Below, piece by piece: positions 33,904-47,500 of a stretch of DNA of 64,000 bases. Every line of letters starts with the position of its first letter. Positions within the stretch are counted from its first letter, which is position 1. The DNA is from Eretmocerus hayati (lineage: Eukaryota > Arthropoda > Insecta > Hymenoptera > Aphelinidae): the NCBI GenBank assembly GCA_029851415.1, contig CM056741.1:82655782-82719781 (forward strand), given 5' to 3'. Both the position numbers and the translations under genes were made by a program. The notes under the pieces were generated by a model that worked only from the letters and a program-made list of their open reading frames with translations, was not told the DNA's origin and did no database searches.

Positions 33904-36900
33904 TGGGTCATTCTGGACCAAGGTGAACATTTTGAAAATCGACGAAAGTTAAAAATGCCCCAAACATTCTTTTTCCGTTAGTACTACTAGAATATAGTTG
34001 AAAACAAATTTTTTCAGATTTTTTTGGGACCCATGGCGGGCCCTACGAATTTTCCAAGTTCCATTTTTGAGCAGTTTTTCGCCTATTTTTCGCTATCTTG
34101 GAAAATTCGTAGCTCGGACCCAAATGCATCTTTTTTATCCTAACTGGGCGCATTTTTCTTGGTATGACGTACACTTTCAAGAAAGGAATTGACCGGTCCA
34201 AAAAATTGATATCTGGTAGGTCCCACGGTTGCATCAAAAAAGGCCCAAAAATACGACTTTGCTCCACCTTTGAAGGCGTATAGGTCAAAATGGAAGCCTC
34301 GTAGCAAAATTTTGCAGGAGAAAAAACTTGTAGGCCTTGAAAAAGCCTTCAATTTCCTTTTTGGAACGTGTCATTATCTTATCTCACGTACGATCTACAG
34401 CCGATTTAAGTTGGGCATTTTCGTAGAAACGTGAAACTTCAAGGCCAATTAAAAAAAATCGTTTATTTTTTATCGACCCCAAACCTATGAGAAAATGTTC
34501 TTTCAGGTGTCTATTTGAAGGCCCATTAATAATTTGGTTGTTCCTTCGAAATCCCGATTTTATACGAGCTGTTAAAAACAGTCGGAAATACCGAAAATCG
34601 TGTCGAATCCGGGCCTTATCATGAAGCTTCGTGGACTGGGTCTTCCCTTGGTCTCGATTCGTGGACTCTAATTATACAGCACTCGGCATGAAATATTGTG
34701 GAAGATGAGACCTAGAGCTGAAAAATAGCCTCTCGTGCGATGTTTCACGATGGAACCGTCCAAAACTAGAGTAAATTGAGTGAATACAAGATAAATCGAG
34801 GAAATCCATTGTGATGCATCTCTCACTTAACTAGCCCGCGCTCACTAGCCCAACCGGCCGCTTTGGCACTCCGCGTATGCTCCGCACTGCATGCCATCCT
34901 CCGTTTATGCGGAAGTGATAAGTGATATTAACAGCTGATGCAGTATTGTCAGGTATTATCCAGTATAGACAGAGATAAGAAGGTTCTCTAATCTCCGTTA
35001 TAGACTGTAGACTGTACGAGGTTTTGGTTGTTAGTCACCACCACGAAAAAATTGTATGTGTCAGTCAGCGTCCCGATCAGAAATTTTGGTACCTTCCCCG
35101 CGGGGTTTGCCCCGAAGATGGGCCAAATGTATTGTGAAGCATATGAAGTGTAACGCCTTCCCCGCGGGGTATCATCGGGGCAATATTTGCGCAAAATTAG
35201 TGCAGTTTCTGTTGTGACTTTTAAAATAATTCCGGATATGTTTGTAATGTTATCACTATTATGTGATTGTTTAAGTAAAGTATGTTCAAGTGAAGTTAAA
35301 AATTCATTGAAGACCTGGGAAAGCCTCATAAGAGCTACTAATATCCAGCCTGTGTTTACTTCTACTGAGGGCAAATAGTCACTTGACTTTGCAGCGTGTG
35401 ACGAAGAAATTAATTTTGCTGGACTGAGATTTGTGTGAAAAGTGAGTGGTGCTCATCGATGATATTAAAACACAGATATGTTCACGTTCAATGCCTCTGT
35501 TGAAATTTCCATCATACACCCACAGAAGTGAGGTTAACTCTGAGACACTATGCAGGAATGTTGTGGGAGTGATCAGATACTTTGCGGGGGCCCTGCGGAG
35601 AAGACGTTACACTTCATATGCTTCACAATACATTTGCCCTAATACCCGAGATGTTCGGGGATGGTTCGGGGCAATTCCGCCATGGTTCGGGGCAAACTCC
35701 GCGGGGAAGTTAATGACGGTCAGAGGCCATTTGAGATCTCCCATCTCACTCGCACCTGATAGGTTATCCCATGAGTGCGAGGAAGACGACAGATCTCGAA
35801 TGGTCACTGACCGTCATCCCATTGCAGTTCACCTCGTGGCGTAAAGATAACAAAAGTTATCTTCACGCCATGGTTCACCTTGTTCTCGAGGGTACCAAAA
35901 TTTCTGATCGAGACGCTGACTGACACATACAATTTTTTCGTGGTGGTCACTAACAACCAATACCTCGTACAGTCTACAGTCTATAACGGAGATTAGAGAA
36001 CCTTCTTATCTCTGTCTATACTGGATAATACCTGACAATACTGCATCAGCTGTTAATATCACTTATCACTTCCGAATTAACGGAGGATGGCATGCAGTGC
36101 GGAGCATACGCGGAGCGCCAAAGCGGCCGGTTCTCGACTTATCTTGTATTTACTCAATTTACTCTAGTTTTGGACGGTTCCATCGTAGAACATCGCACGA
36201 GAGGCCATTTTTCAGCTCTAGGTCTCATCTTCCACAATATTTTATGCCGAGTGCTGTATAATTAGAGTCCACGAATCGAGACCAAGGGAAGACCCAGTCC
36301 ACGAAGCTTCATGATAAGGCCCGGATTCGACACGATTTTCGGTATTTCCGACTGTTTTTCACAGCTCGTATAAAATCGGGATTTCGAAGGAACAACCAAA
36401 TTATTAATGGGCCTTCAAATAGACACCTGAAAGAACATTTTCTCATAGGTTTGGGGTCGATAAAAAATAAACGATTTTTTTTAATTGGCCTTGAAGTTTC
36501 ACGTTTTTACAAAAATGCCCAACTTGAATCGGCTGTTGATCGTACGTGAGATAAGATAATGACACGTTTCAAAAAGGAAATTGAAGGCTTTTTCAAGGCC
36601 TACAAGTTTGTTCTCCTGCAAAATTCTGCTACGAGGCTTCCATTTTGACCTATACGCCTCCAAAGGTGGTGCAAAGTCGTATTTTTGGGCCTTTTTTGAT
36701 GCAACCGTGGGACCCACCAGATATCAATTTTTTGGACCGGTCAATTTCTTTCTTGAAAGTGTACGTCATACCGAAAAAAATGCGCCCAGCTAGGATGAAA
36801 AAGATGCATTTGGGTCCGAGCTACGAATTTTCCAAGATAGCGAAAAATAGGAGAAAAACTGTTCAAAAATGGGACTTGGAAAATTCGTAGGGCCCGCCAT

Positions 36901-37029
36901 GGGTCCCAAAAAAATCTGAAAAAAATTTTTTTCAACTATATTCTAGTAGTACTAACGGAAAAAAGATGTTTGGGGCATTTTTAAATTTCGTCGATTTTCA
37001 AAATGTTCACCTTGGTTCAGAATGACCCA
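33904..37029. mobile_element. 3.1-kb palindromic DNA transposon with TA target duplication
   Basis: Inverted arms of about 1.15 kb (33904-35095 and 35885-37029) begin with TGGGTCATTCTG and are flanked by TA on both sides (33902-33903, 37030-37031). TA duplication with long TIRs points to the Tc1/mariner or a similar superfamily. The inner 0.8 kb carries another shorter inverted repeat (tgtgaagcatatgaagtgtaa) and a small palindrome at 35837-35870. The ORFs inside (34988-35374 minus, 35446-35844 plus) straddle arm and core and have no transposase motif. Confidence 0.8.
35837..35870. repeat. TGGCGTAAAGATAAC palindrome
   Basis: TGGCGTAAAGATAAC at 35837-35851 is inverted, with one mismatch, at 35856-35870 around a 4-nt loop. 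The stem resembles the TIR of the small MITE at 42752-42977, so this may be a minimal relative of that MITE. Confidence 0.7.
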
Positions 37030-37031
37030 TA

Positions 37032-38212
37032 TAAATACGAATCTGTTACCTTTCGATGCAATTCCATATTGATGGAATTCTCTGGATCAGTTTATGTGGA
37101 TTAAACGTTTTTATCTTCTTACCCTCTATAGAGAATGCTGATACAGATCTGTCGATGAATATTGGATTTATTTTGAGTGGAATGGATGAACTCTATTTTT
37201 CATAGATTCTCGAAGAAATCGGATAATATTCAATCATAATTCCTACATTCGTTATTCATTACTTAATGTAAAATTTTTATTATTCTTCTCTCGCGGATAT
37301 CGACACAACGTTGGCGTACGATTTACATAATAAAATTGAAAAAATCCGTGTGTCAATTTTCAAATTCTTTCGAGTTTCTATCTTTCCATCATAAACGTTA
37401 TATTGAGGATTGTATTCTGCTTGTAATCACTTTCTAAGTCGGAAAGAGCGGGGACGAAAGCAGAATATAACTTATCACCTCGGTTTCCCCCCAACATCTT
37501 GATCTTTAACATTGTTCGATATGTCCCCAAGATAATCTGATAACCTTCTCCACACTACTGGGATCGTCTGATTGAGAAGATCAAAGAGCATACCAATCCA
37601 TGATGTAGATTATACTATCATAATCTACGAAGAGTGCAGGTCCTTTGCGACTTTCGTTATTTTCTCTTACGTAACCCTGACTTCCACTAATACATTATGT
37701 TATCACAGGGAATTCATTCCGATCATAATGTTCAATAAAAATTCAAGTCTCACGAATATAGTATGATTTATGATTTTGCTACTATGTGGAGGTGAAGTAT
37801 ACTGTTTAAGAAGTAGTTTCTTAAACTTATGCTGAACTTAACGTTTTGCGTTGATGTAGATCGTCACTGGAATAATGCTGAGGATGTTGAGTAGGCTGAT
37901 GGTGGTAATGATATGTTGTAGTTTGAGAGTATGTTGTCGAAACAGTGAAATCAATTGATTCTAACTGAATAGTTGACAATCGTTGCGGCTACTGTTGACA
38001 GGAGGTTGATTCAGTTGCCCAGACCCTTCGAAGACAAATGAGAAAAAAACATTGAAATATTTATCTCAAAAATTATTCCATGCTTATTCAGTCTGATAAC
38101 TAAGAAATAGTAAGGTCAAGAAGTTTTCGGGAAATTCGAATCGAGAATGTCAATAATAGGAATGAAAGAATATAAGAATAATAGAGAAGAATCTCATTCA
38201 TCATCGGAAACT
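37032..38212. other. Intergenic DNA with a dispersed repeat
   Basis: Bases 37395-37545 (around 'cactttctaagtcggaaaga' and 'cattgttcgatatgtccc') recur at 39545-39672. A small hairpin (gtttaagaa/ttcttaaac) lies near 37804-37826. Nothing else recognised. Confidence 0.6.
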
Positions 38213-38997
38213 TGTTACGGGGATTCGTAACGTGGGTTCTTTTATACTGCACTTGGGGAGTCCTAACTCGACAGGTAGGTAGGTGGAAATTCGGAAGAGT
38301 AATAAATACAAAGGGAATCCCTAGAGCTGCGTTTATTAGTCCAAAAGTACAATTAAGAGAGAGAGACTTTACAACATACTGGGGTTGATTCTACTTGATT
38401 GGAGTCCGTCAAGGGCTGAGGTACTCGACTCGGAATGGCGTTAATGAGCGACGTGGTCAGATCGGTAGGTGAGTTCGTACTGAGAACTAGAAGCCCGGCG
38501 CGTGATTCTAAGGACGAACGTCGTACGTGACGGGAGCTCACGGTGTACTGCGGTTCTAAGAGCTCGAAACGTACTCGACGGAGTCTCGCGGTAAACTGCG
38601 AATCTAAGCTCGAAACGTACTCGACGGAGTCTCGCGGTAGACTGCCACTTTAAGCTCCTTGCCAGAGCTTTTGAGCTCTATTTACACTCTCTGAGACCCC
38701 GCGTTTCTCCTTCGTTCGTGGATAGGAGAAATGCAGGTGAGGCGCGGCAGCGCTTTGTCCTTGCACCCTTCGTCTAGACTCGCGGGCGCTACTCGCGGTT
38801 TCTCGAAGCTTCTCCTAGCTTCTCGAAGTCGCCGCTTTTCTGTATGCCTATACATCAAGATACATGGTATATCTATAGCTTACGATACAAGGTACATCTA
38901 TATGTTAGAATACCAGCTATGCCTATATGGTATACGCATATACTCCCATATGCGGAGTATATATAGAGCTAGTTGGGAACCGACTAGGTTCCTGACA
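38213..38997. mobile_element. Solo LTR, 785 bp, with AACT target duplication
   Basis: The segment starts TGTTACGGGG and ends GGTTCCTGACA, so it is bounded by TG...CA, and is flanked by the 4-bp direct repeat AACT (38209-38212 and 38998-39001). It contains a 2x tandem repeat of about 45 bp (around 'cgaaacgtactcgacggagt') and, on the minus strand, a TATA-like box near 38960 and an AATAAA near 38336. No internal retroelement sequence adjoins it. The 4-bp duplication fits a gypsy-type element. Orientation uncertain, probably minus. Confidence 0.65.
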
Positions 38998-39029
38998 AAC
39001 TACACCAATTGGTTGGAATGAAGAAAACA

Positions 39030-42000
39030 TCACGAAAAACTGGATACCTTGACTCGCTTGCAAGACTGAAAACGCAAAAAATACACTCAGCCTGGTCATT
39101 CACCGGACACTCATGTGTCTGTTATGTTGGAAAAAGACACTTAGAACAAAGGGATAACCTTGGCCTGGTCATAAACAAGACAACTTGAGTGTGGTTATAT
39201 TGAGAGGAAGAGACTGACTAGCAAAAAAAGGAACTGAGTCTGGTCACGGCCAAGACAACTCAAGTCTGGTTACCTTGAGGAAAATCGTGACAAACAAAAG
39301 CATACCTTGACTCCCTCGTGATACTGACAACGCAAAAACTGAATTTGAACTGTACGCAGACAACAGAAATCAAATATGGTTACGTTAAGAAAAATCAAAA
39401 AGAAATCAATAACTCGACTCTTTTGCGAGACAGACGACGAGAACAATGAACTCGGCCCGATCACTGACCAGACGACTCATGTCATCTTATTTTGATGAGA
39501 AAAGAGTATATTATAGAGTCTATATACCATAAACGGTATATTGAAAATTGTATTGTGCTTACAATCACTTTCTAAGTCGGAAAGAGCGGGGAAGAAAGGA
39601 AAAGATAGCTTATCAACTCGGTTAACCTCCAACATTTTGATCTTCAACATTGTTCGATATGTCCCTAAGATAATCTTAAACTATTACCGACAACAAAAAG
39701 AATAAACTTGGAGTGGTCAATAAGCAAACAACTTGAGTCTCGTTATGTTGTGGAACTCAACTCAAGTCTGAATAAATTAAGAGAATAAACACGAAGTAGT
39801 GGATAACTACGCTCACTTTGGAGACTGACGAGCCAAATTATTAACTCACCTTGGTCACTGACAAGAGAAGTCGAGTGTGTTCATGTTGATGAAAGAGACT
39901 GAGAACGGAGGAATTTACTCCGTGTGGTGAGCCACAAGGAACCTCAGGTCTGGTTACTTTGAGAAAAGAAATGAAGAACTGGATAACCGCACTCCCTCGA
40001 CCCAATGACAAGGCGAGAAATAAAGTAGGCCTGGTCACTGACCAGTCAACTCGACTCTGGTTATGTTTAAAAAAAAACATGAGGAATAATTAGATACCTC
40101 GACTATATCGCGAAACTGACAAGGCTGAAACTGAACTGGGCCTGGTCATTGACCATACCACTGGAATCTGGTTATGTTTGGAAGAACAGACTGAGAGTAT
40201 TAATGAATTCTAGCGAACAGGTCACTTGGGTGATGTGGAATTTGATGTAAAAAAAAGAATGGTGAGAAATTCTCCCGAACGGACGATTTCCCTGGTAATC
40301 TCAACATTTTCTCTGTCATACATTGTTAATATGAGGGGAAGAATGTCCTCGTGTATATCGACAAAAATATATAGAAATGTTGAGGAAAACATATTGAGAA
40401 AATGGAAGTCAATCTGGGAAAGCGACACACAAGACAATTGTAGTCTGGTAATGTTGAAAAAGAGAGACTGATGACGGAGCAATTAACTTGGCCTGGTCAT
40501 CGACGAGACAATTTAAGTCTGGTTGCGTTGAAGAAAAATTACAAAAAAATCCATAACTTGACTTCGTCAACAGAGTGACAACAAAGGAGATGAAATTGCC
40601 CGTGTCGCTGACCAGACAACTACAGTGTGATGATATTGAGACGGAGAGACTGAGGACGAAGGAATTCACTTGGACGTGTCATCGACAAGGCAAGTGCAGT
40701 CTGGTTACGTTGAACGAAACATCATGAAGAACTGGATAACTTTACTATCTTGGCACAATGACAAGGGAGGAATGAACTAGGCCTGGTCACTGACCAGTCG
40801 ACTCAACTCTGGTTATGTTTAGAAAAAACATGGGGAATAACTGGATACCTCGACTATATCGCGAAACTGACAAGGCTGAAACTGAACTGAGCCTGGTCAT
40901 TGACGATACAACTGGAGTCTGCCTTCGTTTAGAAGAACAGACTGAGAGTATTGAGAAACTCTAGCGACCAGGTCACTTGGGTGATGTGGAGTTTGATGTG
41001 AAAACGAAGGATGGTGAGAAATTCTCCCGAACGGACGATTTCCCTGGTAATCGTCCGTTAATGAGACGGAGAGACTGAGAACGAAGGAATTCACTTGGAT
41101 GTGTCATCGACAAGACAAGTGAAGTCTGGTTATGTTGAGCGAAACATCATAAAGAACTGGATCACTATACTACCTTGGCACAATGACAAGGCAGGAAATA
41201 TACTAAGCCTGGTCACTGACCATTGAACTCAAGTCTGCTTATCTTGGAAAAATGTGAGCGACAAACAAAGAATCATTCCAGCCTGGTCACCGACAAGAAA
41301 ACTCAAATCTGGTTAGGTTGAAGGAAACTTAGCAAGGAACTAGATATCTGGACTCCCTTGCGAGACCGACAACGGAAAGAATAAACTCGGACTAATCACT
41401 GGGCAGATGACTCGAGTCTCGTTATGTTGTGTGGAAGAGACTGACAAACAAGAAATGAACTTGGCCAGGTCACAGACGAAGAAACTGGAGTCTGAATTAA
41501 CTGAGAATGAATTGGTCACTGACCAGTCAACTCAACTCTGGTTATGTTGACGGAAAACATGAGGGATAATTGGATACCTCGGCTATCTCGCGAAATTGAC
41601 AAGGCTGAAACTGAACTGGGCCTGGTCATTGACCATACCACTGGAATCTGGTTATGTTTGGAAGAACAGACTGAGAGTATTAGGGAATTCTAGCGAGCAG
41701 GTCCCTTGGGTGATGTGGAACTTGATGTAAAAAGACAAAAGTGTGAGAAATTCTCCCGAACGGTCGATTTCCCTGGTAATCTCAACATTTTCTTTTCAGT
41801 CTCTTTTTCTCAATTATGTTGGGAAAAAGAGAGTGACGGAGGAATTAACTTGGCCTGGTCACCGACAAGAGAATTAGATTCTGGTTTTCGTTGAAAAACG
41901 AAATACAGAAAAATCCATAACTTGATTACCTTGCAAGACTAACAAGGCAAAAGATAAAATCGCTCTGGTCGCTGACCACACAACTCCAGTCTCGTCATTT

Positions 42001-44500
42001 TGAGAGAAGAGACTGAGATCGAAGAAATTAAGTTAGCTCGGTCATCGACAAGACAACTGAAATCTGGTTACTCCGAAGGAAACATCACAAAGAACTGGAT
42101 GACTCCACTAACTTGGCACAATGACAAGGCAGGAGATGAACTAGGGCTGGTCACTGATAAGTGACCTCAACTCTGGTTATCTTGAAAAAATGGGACCGAC
42201 AAATAAAAAATCATCCCGGCCTGATCACCGACAAGACAACTTAAGTCTGGTTCCATTGAAGGTAACATCAAGAAGAACTGGATACCTGGACTCCTTTGCG
42301 AGAGAGACAATGGAAACAATAAACTCGGACTGGTCACTGAGCAGAGAACTCAAGTCTCGTTATGTTGTGTGAAAGAGACTGACAAACAAGAAATCAACTA
42401 GGCCTGTTCACATAAGAGACAACTCAAGTGTGAATAAACGGATAAGAAATAAAGGATGAATGGATCACTACGCTCACCTGGGAGACTGACAAGGGGAACG
42501 ATGAACTCACACTGGTCACTGACAAAAAAAGTCAAGTGTGTTCATCTTGATGAGAAAAGACTGAGAAAGAAGAGATTAACTCGGTGTGTTGAGCGACAAG
42601 AAACTCTGGTCTAGTTACGTTGAAATTAAAATAAAGGACAAATGAACTCGGCCTGGCCACTGGCCAGTCAACTCAAATCTGGTTATGTTGAGAAAACACA
42701 TCAGGAACAAATGGATACCTGGACTATCTCGCGAGGCTGACAAGCATGGAACCATGGCGTAACAATAACAAGGTGTGGGACCGCGCACGTTTTCGGTGTG
42801 TCTTCACTCGACGAGATGAAATATTAACTGTACGGAGGGAGGAGACTAGCTATCCTTCAAGTCTCCACTGCGACCCTAACTGGAGGGTCGCTTAGTGGAG
42901 ACAAACGCCATGTCTGCGCGAGGACAGACGAGTTTCCAACCCCCGCTGTCCCACACCTTGTTATTTTTACGCCAAGGATGGAACTGAAATGTGAATGGTC
43001 ATTGACCATATAACTGGAGTCTGCTTATGTTCAGAAGGACAGACTGAAAGACAAGAAATTAATTTGGCCTGGTCACGGACAATGAAACTCACGTCTGGTT
43101 GTTTTGGGAAAAAACGTGAGCAAGAACTGGATACGTTGACTACCTCGCGAAACTGACTAGGCTGAAACTGAACTCTGCCTGGTCATTCACCATACAACTA
43201 AAGTCTGGTTATGTTGAGAAAAAGAGACGAACATACAAGAAATACTTTTGATACAGAGAAGTGAACTGAAGTTTGGTTGAGTTCAAAAAATGATTACGAA
43301 GACTCGCAAGCCTTGAGTCCCTTGCGAGACTGACAATAATCACTGACAAGAAAATGGAAGTGTGGTTATTTTAAGGAAGAGAGATTGAAAATGAAGAGAT
43401 TAACTCGCTGTCGTGAGCAACAAGACAATTCAGGTGTGGTTACGTTGAAAAAAAAAAATTAAAGAAGAAAAGAACTGGATAACTTGACTCCATCGGTCAA
43501 ATGTCAAAGCCGGAATTGAACTATGCCTGGGCACTGACCTGTCAACTCAAATCTGGTTATGTTGAGACAAAACATGGGGAAGAGCTGGATACCTATACTA
43601 CCTCGCGAAACTGACAAGGGTGAGAATGAACTCTGCCTGGTCATTGACCATAGAATATGGTTATGTTGAGAAAAATACACTCATTAACGAGAAATACACT
43701 TGGCCTGGTAACAGAGAAGTTTTGTCAAGTTCAAGGAAACATCACAAAGACTCGGATACCTTGACTCACTTGCGAGGCTGAGAATGTATGGAATAAACTG
43801 GACCTGGTGACAGACAAGGCATGTCAAATCTCGTTAAGTTTCAAAGAATAATTAAAGAGAAATGGATAACTCATCTCCCTTGGGAGACTCACAACGAAAA
43901 CAATGAACTCAGCCTGGTCACTGACCAGACAACCCATCTATTGTTATGATGGGAAAAAGAGAATGACAACGAAGGTATCACTTTGACCTGATCCCCCACA
44001 AGACAAATACAGTGCATTTGTGTTCGAAAAAACCTGAAGGAAAACTGCATGACTCTACTCCCTTGACGGATTGACAAGGTGAAAAATAAAATAGGCCTGG
44101 TCGCTGACCAGACAACTTGAGTATGGTAACATGGTGAGCAAGACACTGAGAACCAAGAAATGATCTTGGCCCCGTCATAGACTGGAAAACTCAAGTCTGG
44201 TTATGTTCAGAAAGAGAGACTGAGAATCAATAACTAAACTCGGTGTGATCAGAGGAAAAATGAGTAGACTGTCTAAATCCACGAATTAAGAACTCAAAAG
44301 TTTCGAGTAGGCGTCATCAAACCTGAGAAAAGTCAAAAGTATCTAGTTGCAAGAAGTGAAATGCCAAATCTCATGACCCTGAGACAATCAAAAGCACAGA
44401 CACTGAGAACCAAGGAATGATCTTGGCTTCGTCATCGACGGGACAACTCAAGTTTGGTTATGTTCAGAAAGAGAGACTGAGAATCAATGACTCAACTTGG
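39030..44500. repeat. Degenerate satellite of about 5.5 kb
   Basis: Dozens of copies of motifs such as 'gcctggtcactgaccag', 'actcaagtctggttatgttg' and 'cgcgaaactgacaaggc' recur in a loose higher-order order with a sub-unit of roughly 70-90 bp. The unit includes the palindrome CTGGTCACTGACCAG. Copies diverge greatly and decay toward 44500. ORFs within it are not genes. Confidence 0.85.
42752..42977. mobile_element. 226-bp MITE nested in the satellite
   Basis: Inverted termini of about 28 bp (CCWTGGCGTAAMAATAACAA followed by GGTGTGGGAC) enclose a GC-richer core, and the element is flanked by ATGGAA on both sides (42746-42751 and 42978-42983), a 6-bp target duplication. The core has a further palindrome, tctccact/agtggaga-type. 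No coding potential. The terminal motif resembles the palindrome at 35837. Confidence 0.8.
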
Positions 44501-47500
44501 TGTGATCACCGAAATAATAAGTAGACTGTCTAAGTTCACAAAGTAAAAACTAAAAAGTTTCGAGTACGGATGATCAAACCTAAAAAAACCAGAAGTATCT
44601 AGTTGCGAGAAGTAAAACGCCAAATCTGATGACCCTTAGACAATCAAAATGAGTGAAGATCATTAGTTTGGATCACCAAAGAAGAAGTAAAAGATGATCA
44701 AGTTAAGAAAGACGAATGTCAAAATCAGATATATTGAATACCTTCAGAGACTGAGAATGGACGGAGAATGATCAGGTTCTATCACATAAAAAAAATTGAA
44801 AAACATGTCTAAAATGTAAACAATAAGAGTCAATAATTTCACTAGATTGTAACATTAACAAAGAAAAAAATAGACTGGGCTTTATAATCGACTAGACACC
44901 TCAAAAGTGAGTTGTGAAAAAGTTCATGTTTACTACGTAAATAACAAACATAAAAAGAAATTAGAATGTAATACTATGGAAAAACATTGGAATATCACTG
45001 AGTTACATATGTGGGAAGGCGTCACAGAAGTTGGAATGAGAAAATACTGCAATCGTGATCAATCTTGTAAGAGAATTTCAAGTGTTGATTGGTATCAGGC
45101 GAGTTTGAATAAATGTTAGTAATAATCAGAGTAGGAATCATAATAAACTACAATAGGAAAGGATATAATTTTGGAGTTTAATATGGGTGGGAGGATAAAT
45201 GAGAGGATGTGGGCCCTCAGTTGGTCTGATACTATGTCATAACGGGAGATGAGGTTGCAAGGATTGGGATTGGAGGATCAGATATTCAGATGATATTGAA
45301 ATATTAAAACTGACCTTTGCGTTACTGATCTTCTGAATTTATGTCGTTGTATTATTCCAAAAATGTAAATGTTCGAATGTAAAATTGCACTAAGGGTTGG
45401 AGATTGTTTGGAATTGTTGAGTATCCTGGGCGAAGTGGTATGGAGATTTCCTGGAATAATAATATTGATTGAAAATGAATTTGTAATCAGACGATGAATT
45501 GATATGAAATATAATATAAATGTGATAGAAATAGAATATATATGAACTAACCTTAGGATGATTGGGTATTCAGAGAGATTTTCAATACTGATCTTGAAAA
45601 GTTCTAAATGGCAAACAGCAATCAAAATATATGTCGAAACTGTGTCCTATGTCAAGTAGAACAAGAGGTGTAGAAGCAAAAATTTTCAGAAACAGTGAGT
45701 CGTGGACGAGATCAACTCAGTGTAGAACGTTCGAAAATCTGTTCTTGTCAACTTGAAGGACAGGCGTAGCCAGACAGAATCTGATTGGTTATGTGACGAA
45801 AAAATCAGCCCGAAGATGACAAAGTCAATTCGAGGTGTCAATCCTGACTACAGCGCCATAATACCACGAATGATTGCGTAAGGTGGCGGAATATTGAACT
45901 GTCGCTCTGCCAACTCCTATCTCTTATACATTGTCTGCTAGGCCACGCTTGACACCTCGAATACAGTTCAGGAACGTGAGGGATGCCTGGAATAAAATTG
46001 ATTATTCTTTAGAATTATATTAGGTATAAGGATTTTTGAAACAGGTAAAATGGAGGAGAAGAGGATTTGATATTTTGATTATTACATTCTCATGGTAGTT
46101 TTCCAATGAAAAGGAAAATGTAGACAGATTGAAGGATGGAATATTAGTGAGTTATATTTTGAGAGATTGGAAGAATCATTATATTGGAATGAGTTAGAGA
46201 ATAGTGGCGAGGTGAGGGCAGACATACAAGACATGAATAGAGAATTTAGTGTCAGTTGATTAGGAATATAATTAAAATCATGAGATATTCAGGTCGTGTG
46301 TATATTGTTAGGATGGATCAGGGGAAAAATGTGAGATGGTGTATGTATATTGATGAAAAATTTTTTTGTTCGGAGTTAGGAAAATTTTATGAAATGTTGA
46401 CTGTTCTACTTACCTTTATTTCTCAGTAGACGAATCGACAATGAGCCGCAAATTCAGTGCAGATGATGGGTTGGCTGGAGCGTGAGCCGAAAACTTGATT
46501 CAAGAGTGAATTTTGAGAGATAAAATGTAAAAATCCTATGAAAATACGTGTTGCCAGGATGAACGGACGGGAAAAACAAGCCAATCTGTCTTTTCAAACT
46601 AACAAGCTAGATGGTGGGCATGGTAACGGGAAATCGATAAAGTGAATTGTAGATGGCGGGCGGGTGGATCAATAAAATGGGAGCGGTCTGGCGGGATACA
46701 TAGGGTATAAATTCAGCGCCACCTGTGGGGTTTAGAGAAATTGTGAGATTGAGGGAATGAGGAAATGGAATAGAGGGAAGTATGGGTATAATTTTATCAA
46801 GAAATGATAATATAGATAGGATTTGTAATGGACAAAGGGCTCGGAAAGGAGTTTCCGCGAGTGTAAGAAGTCCTATAAAGTCGGGAGGAATTAATGGGAA
46901 GAAATGAGAGTGTTGCGCGCATGCGCGGACAAACGGTGTCCATTAGTCGGAATGAAGTTGTGAGAAGGGGATGACTTGATAGGATGAAAAATAATGAAAG
47001 ATCCATTGGTTCGGCTGAGAGAGTGGAATGGAATTTCGTGTAGAGGGGGTAAGATAATCGGTTGGGAAGAGTATGAATGTTTGAGAGTTTCAATTCTGTT
47101 GAAAGTTTTAAATGGAAATAAATAGTAAGGAATAGTAGTGTGACGCGGAGGGAGGTAGAGTATGAATTCATGGGAGTTTTGGTTCTGTACACGGTGTTGA
47201 ATGGGAATGAATGGGAAACAATGAGAGTGTGGTGCGCAGGCGCGGAAAGCCGCTGGCCATTATTGAGCTTAAATAGTGAGATGCAGATGAAGCACAAGTA
47301 TGGAAAATGATGGGGAGTTCATTGGTTCCGATGAGTAATTAGCGACAGGGGAAAGAAGTATGATTTTGAACGTAGACATGGGTGGAGAAAGTTATTGTGG
47401 AGGGAGTAAGATGATATGTTGGGTGTAGTATGAATGTATGGACGTTTCATTCCAGTTCTGTGAATTTTTTGAGTGAAAAATTGTATGATTAGTGTTATGT

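Noticed and set aside
34988..35374. 128-residue minus ORF in the core of the palindromic element
   Set aside because: It crosses the arm boundary and contains no recognisable motif, so chance is likely.
36499..36935. Paired ORFs in the arms of the 3.1-kb palindrome (also 33998-34352)
   Set aside because: The same sequence inverted yields mirror ORFs; no transposase motif was seen.
39270..44194. Several ORFs of 60-101 residues in the satellite
   Set aside because: They repeat with the satellite and show no protein motif.
39030..44500. Hammerhead ribozyme in the satellite (frequent CGAAACTGA)
   Set aside because: I found no CTGATGAG core with stems in the right order.
46797..47297. 166-residue minus ORF rich in Ser, Leu, Thr and Tyr
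   Set aside because: It lies across degenerate ~300-bp repeats, and the repeated amino-acid pattern follows them; no domain.
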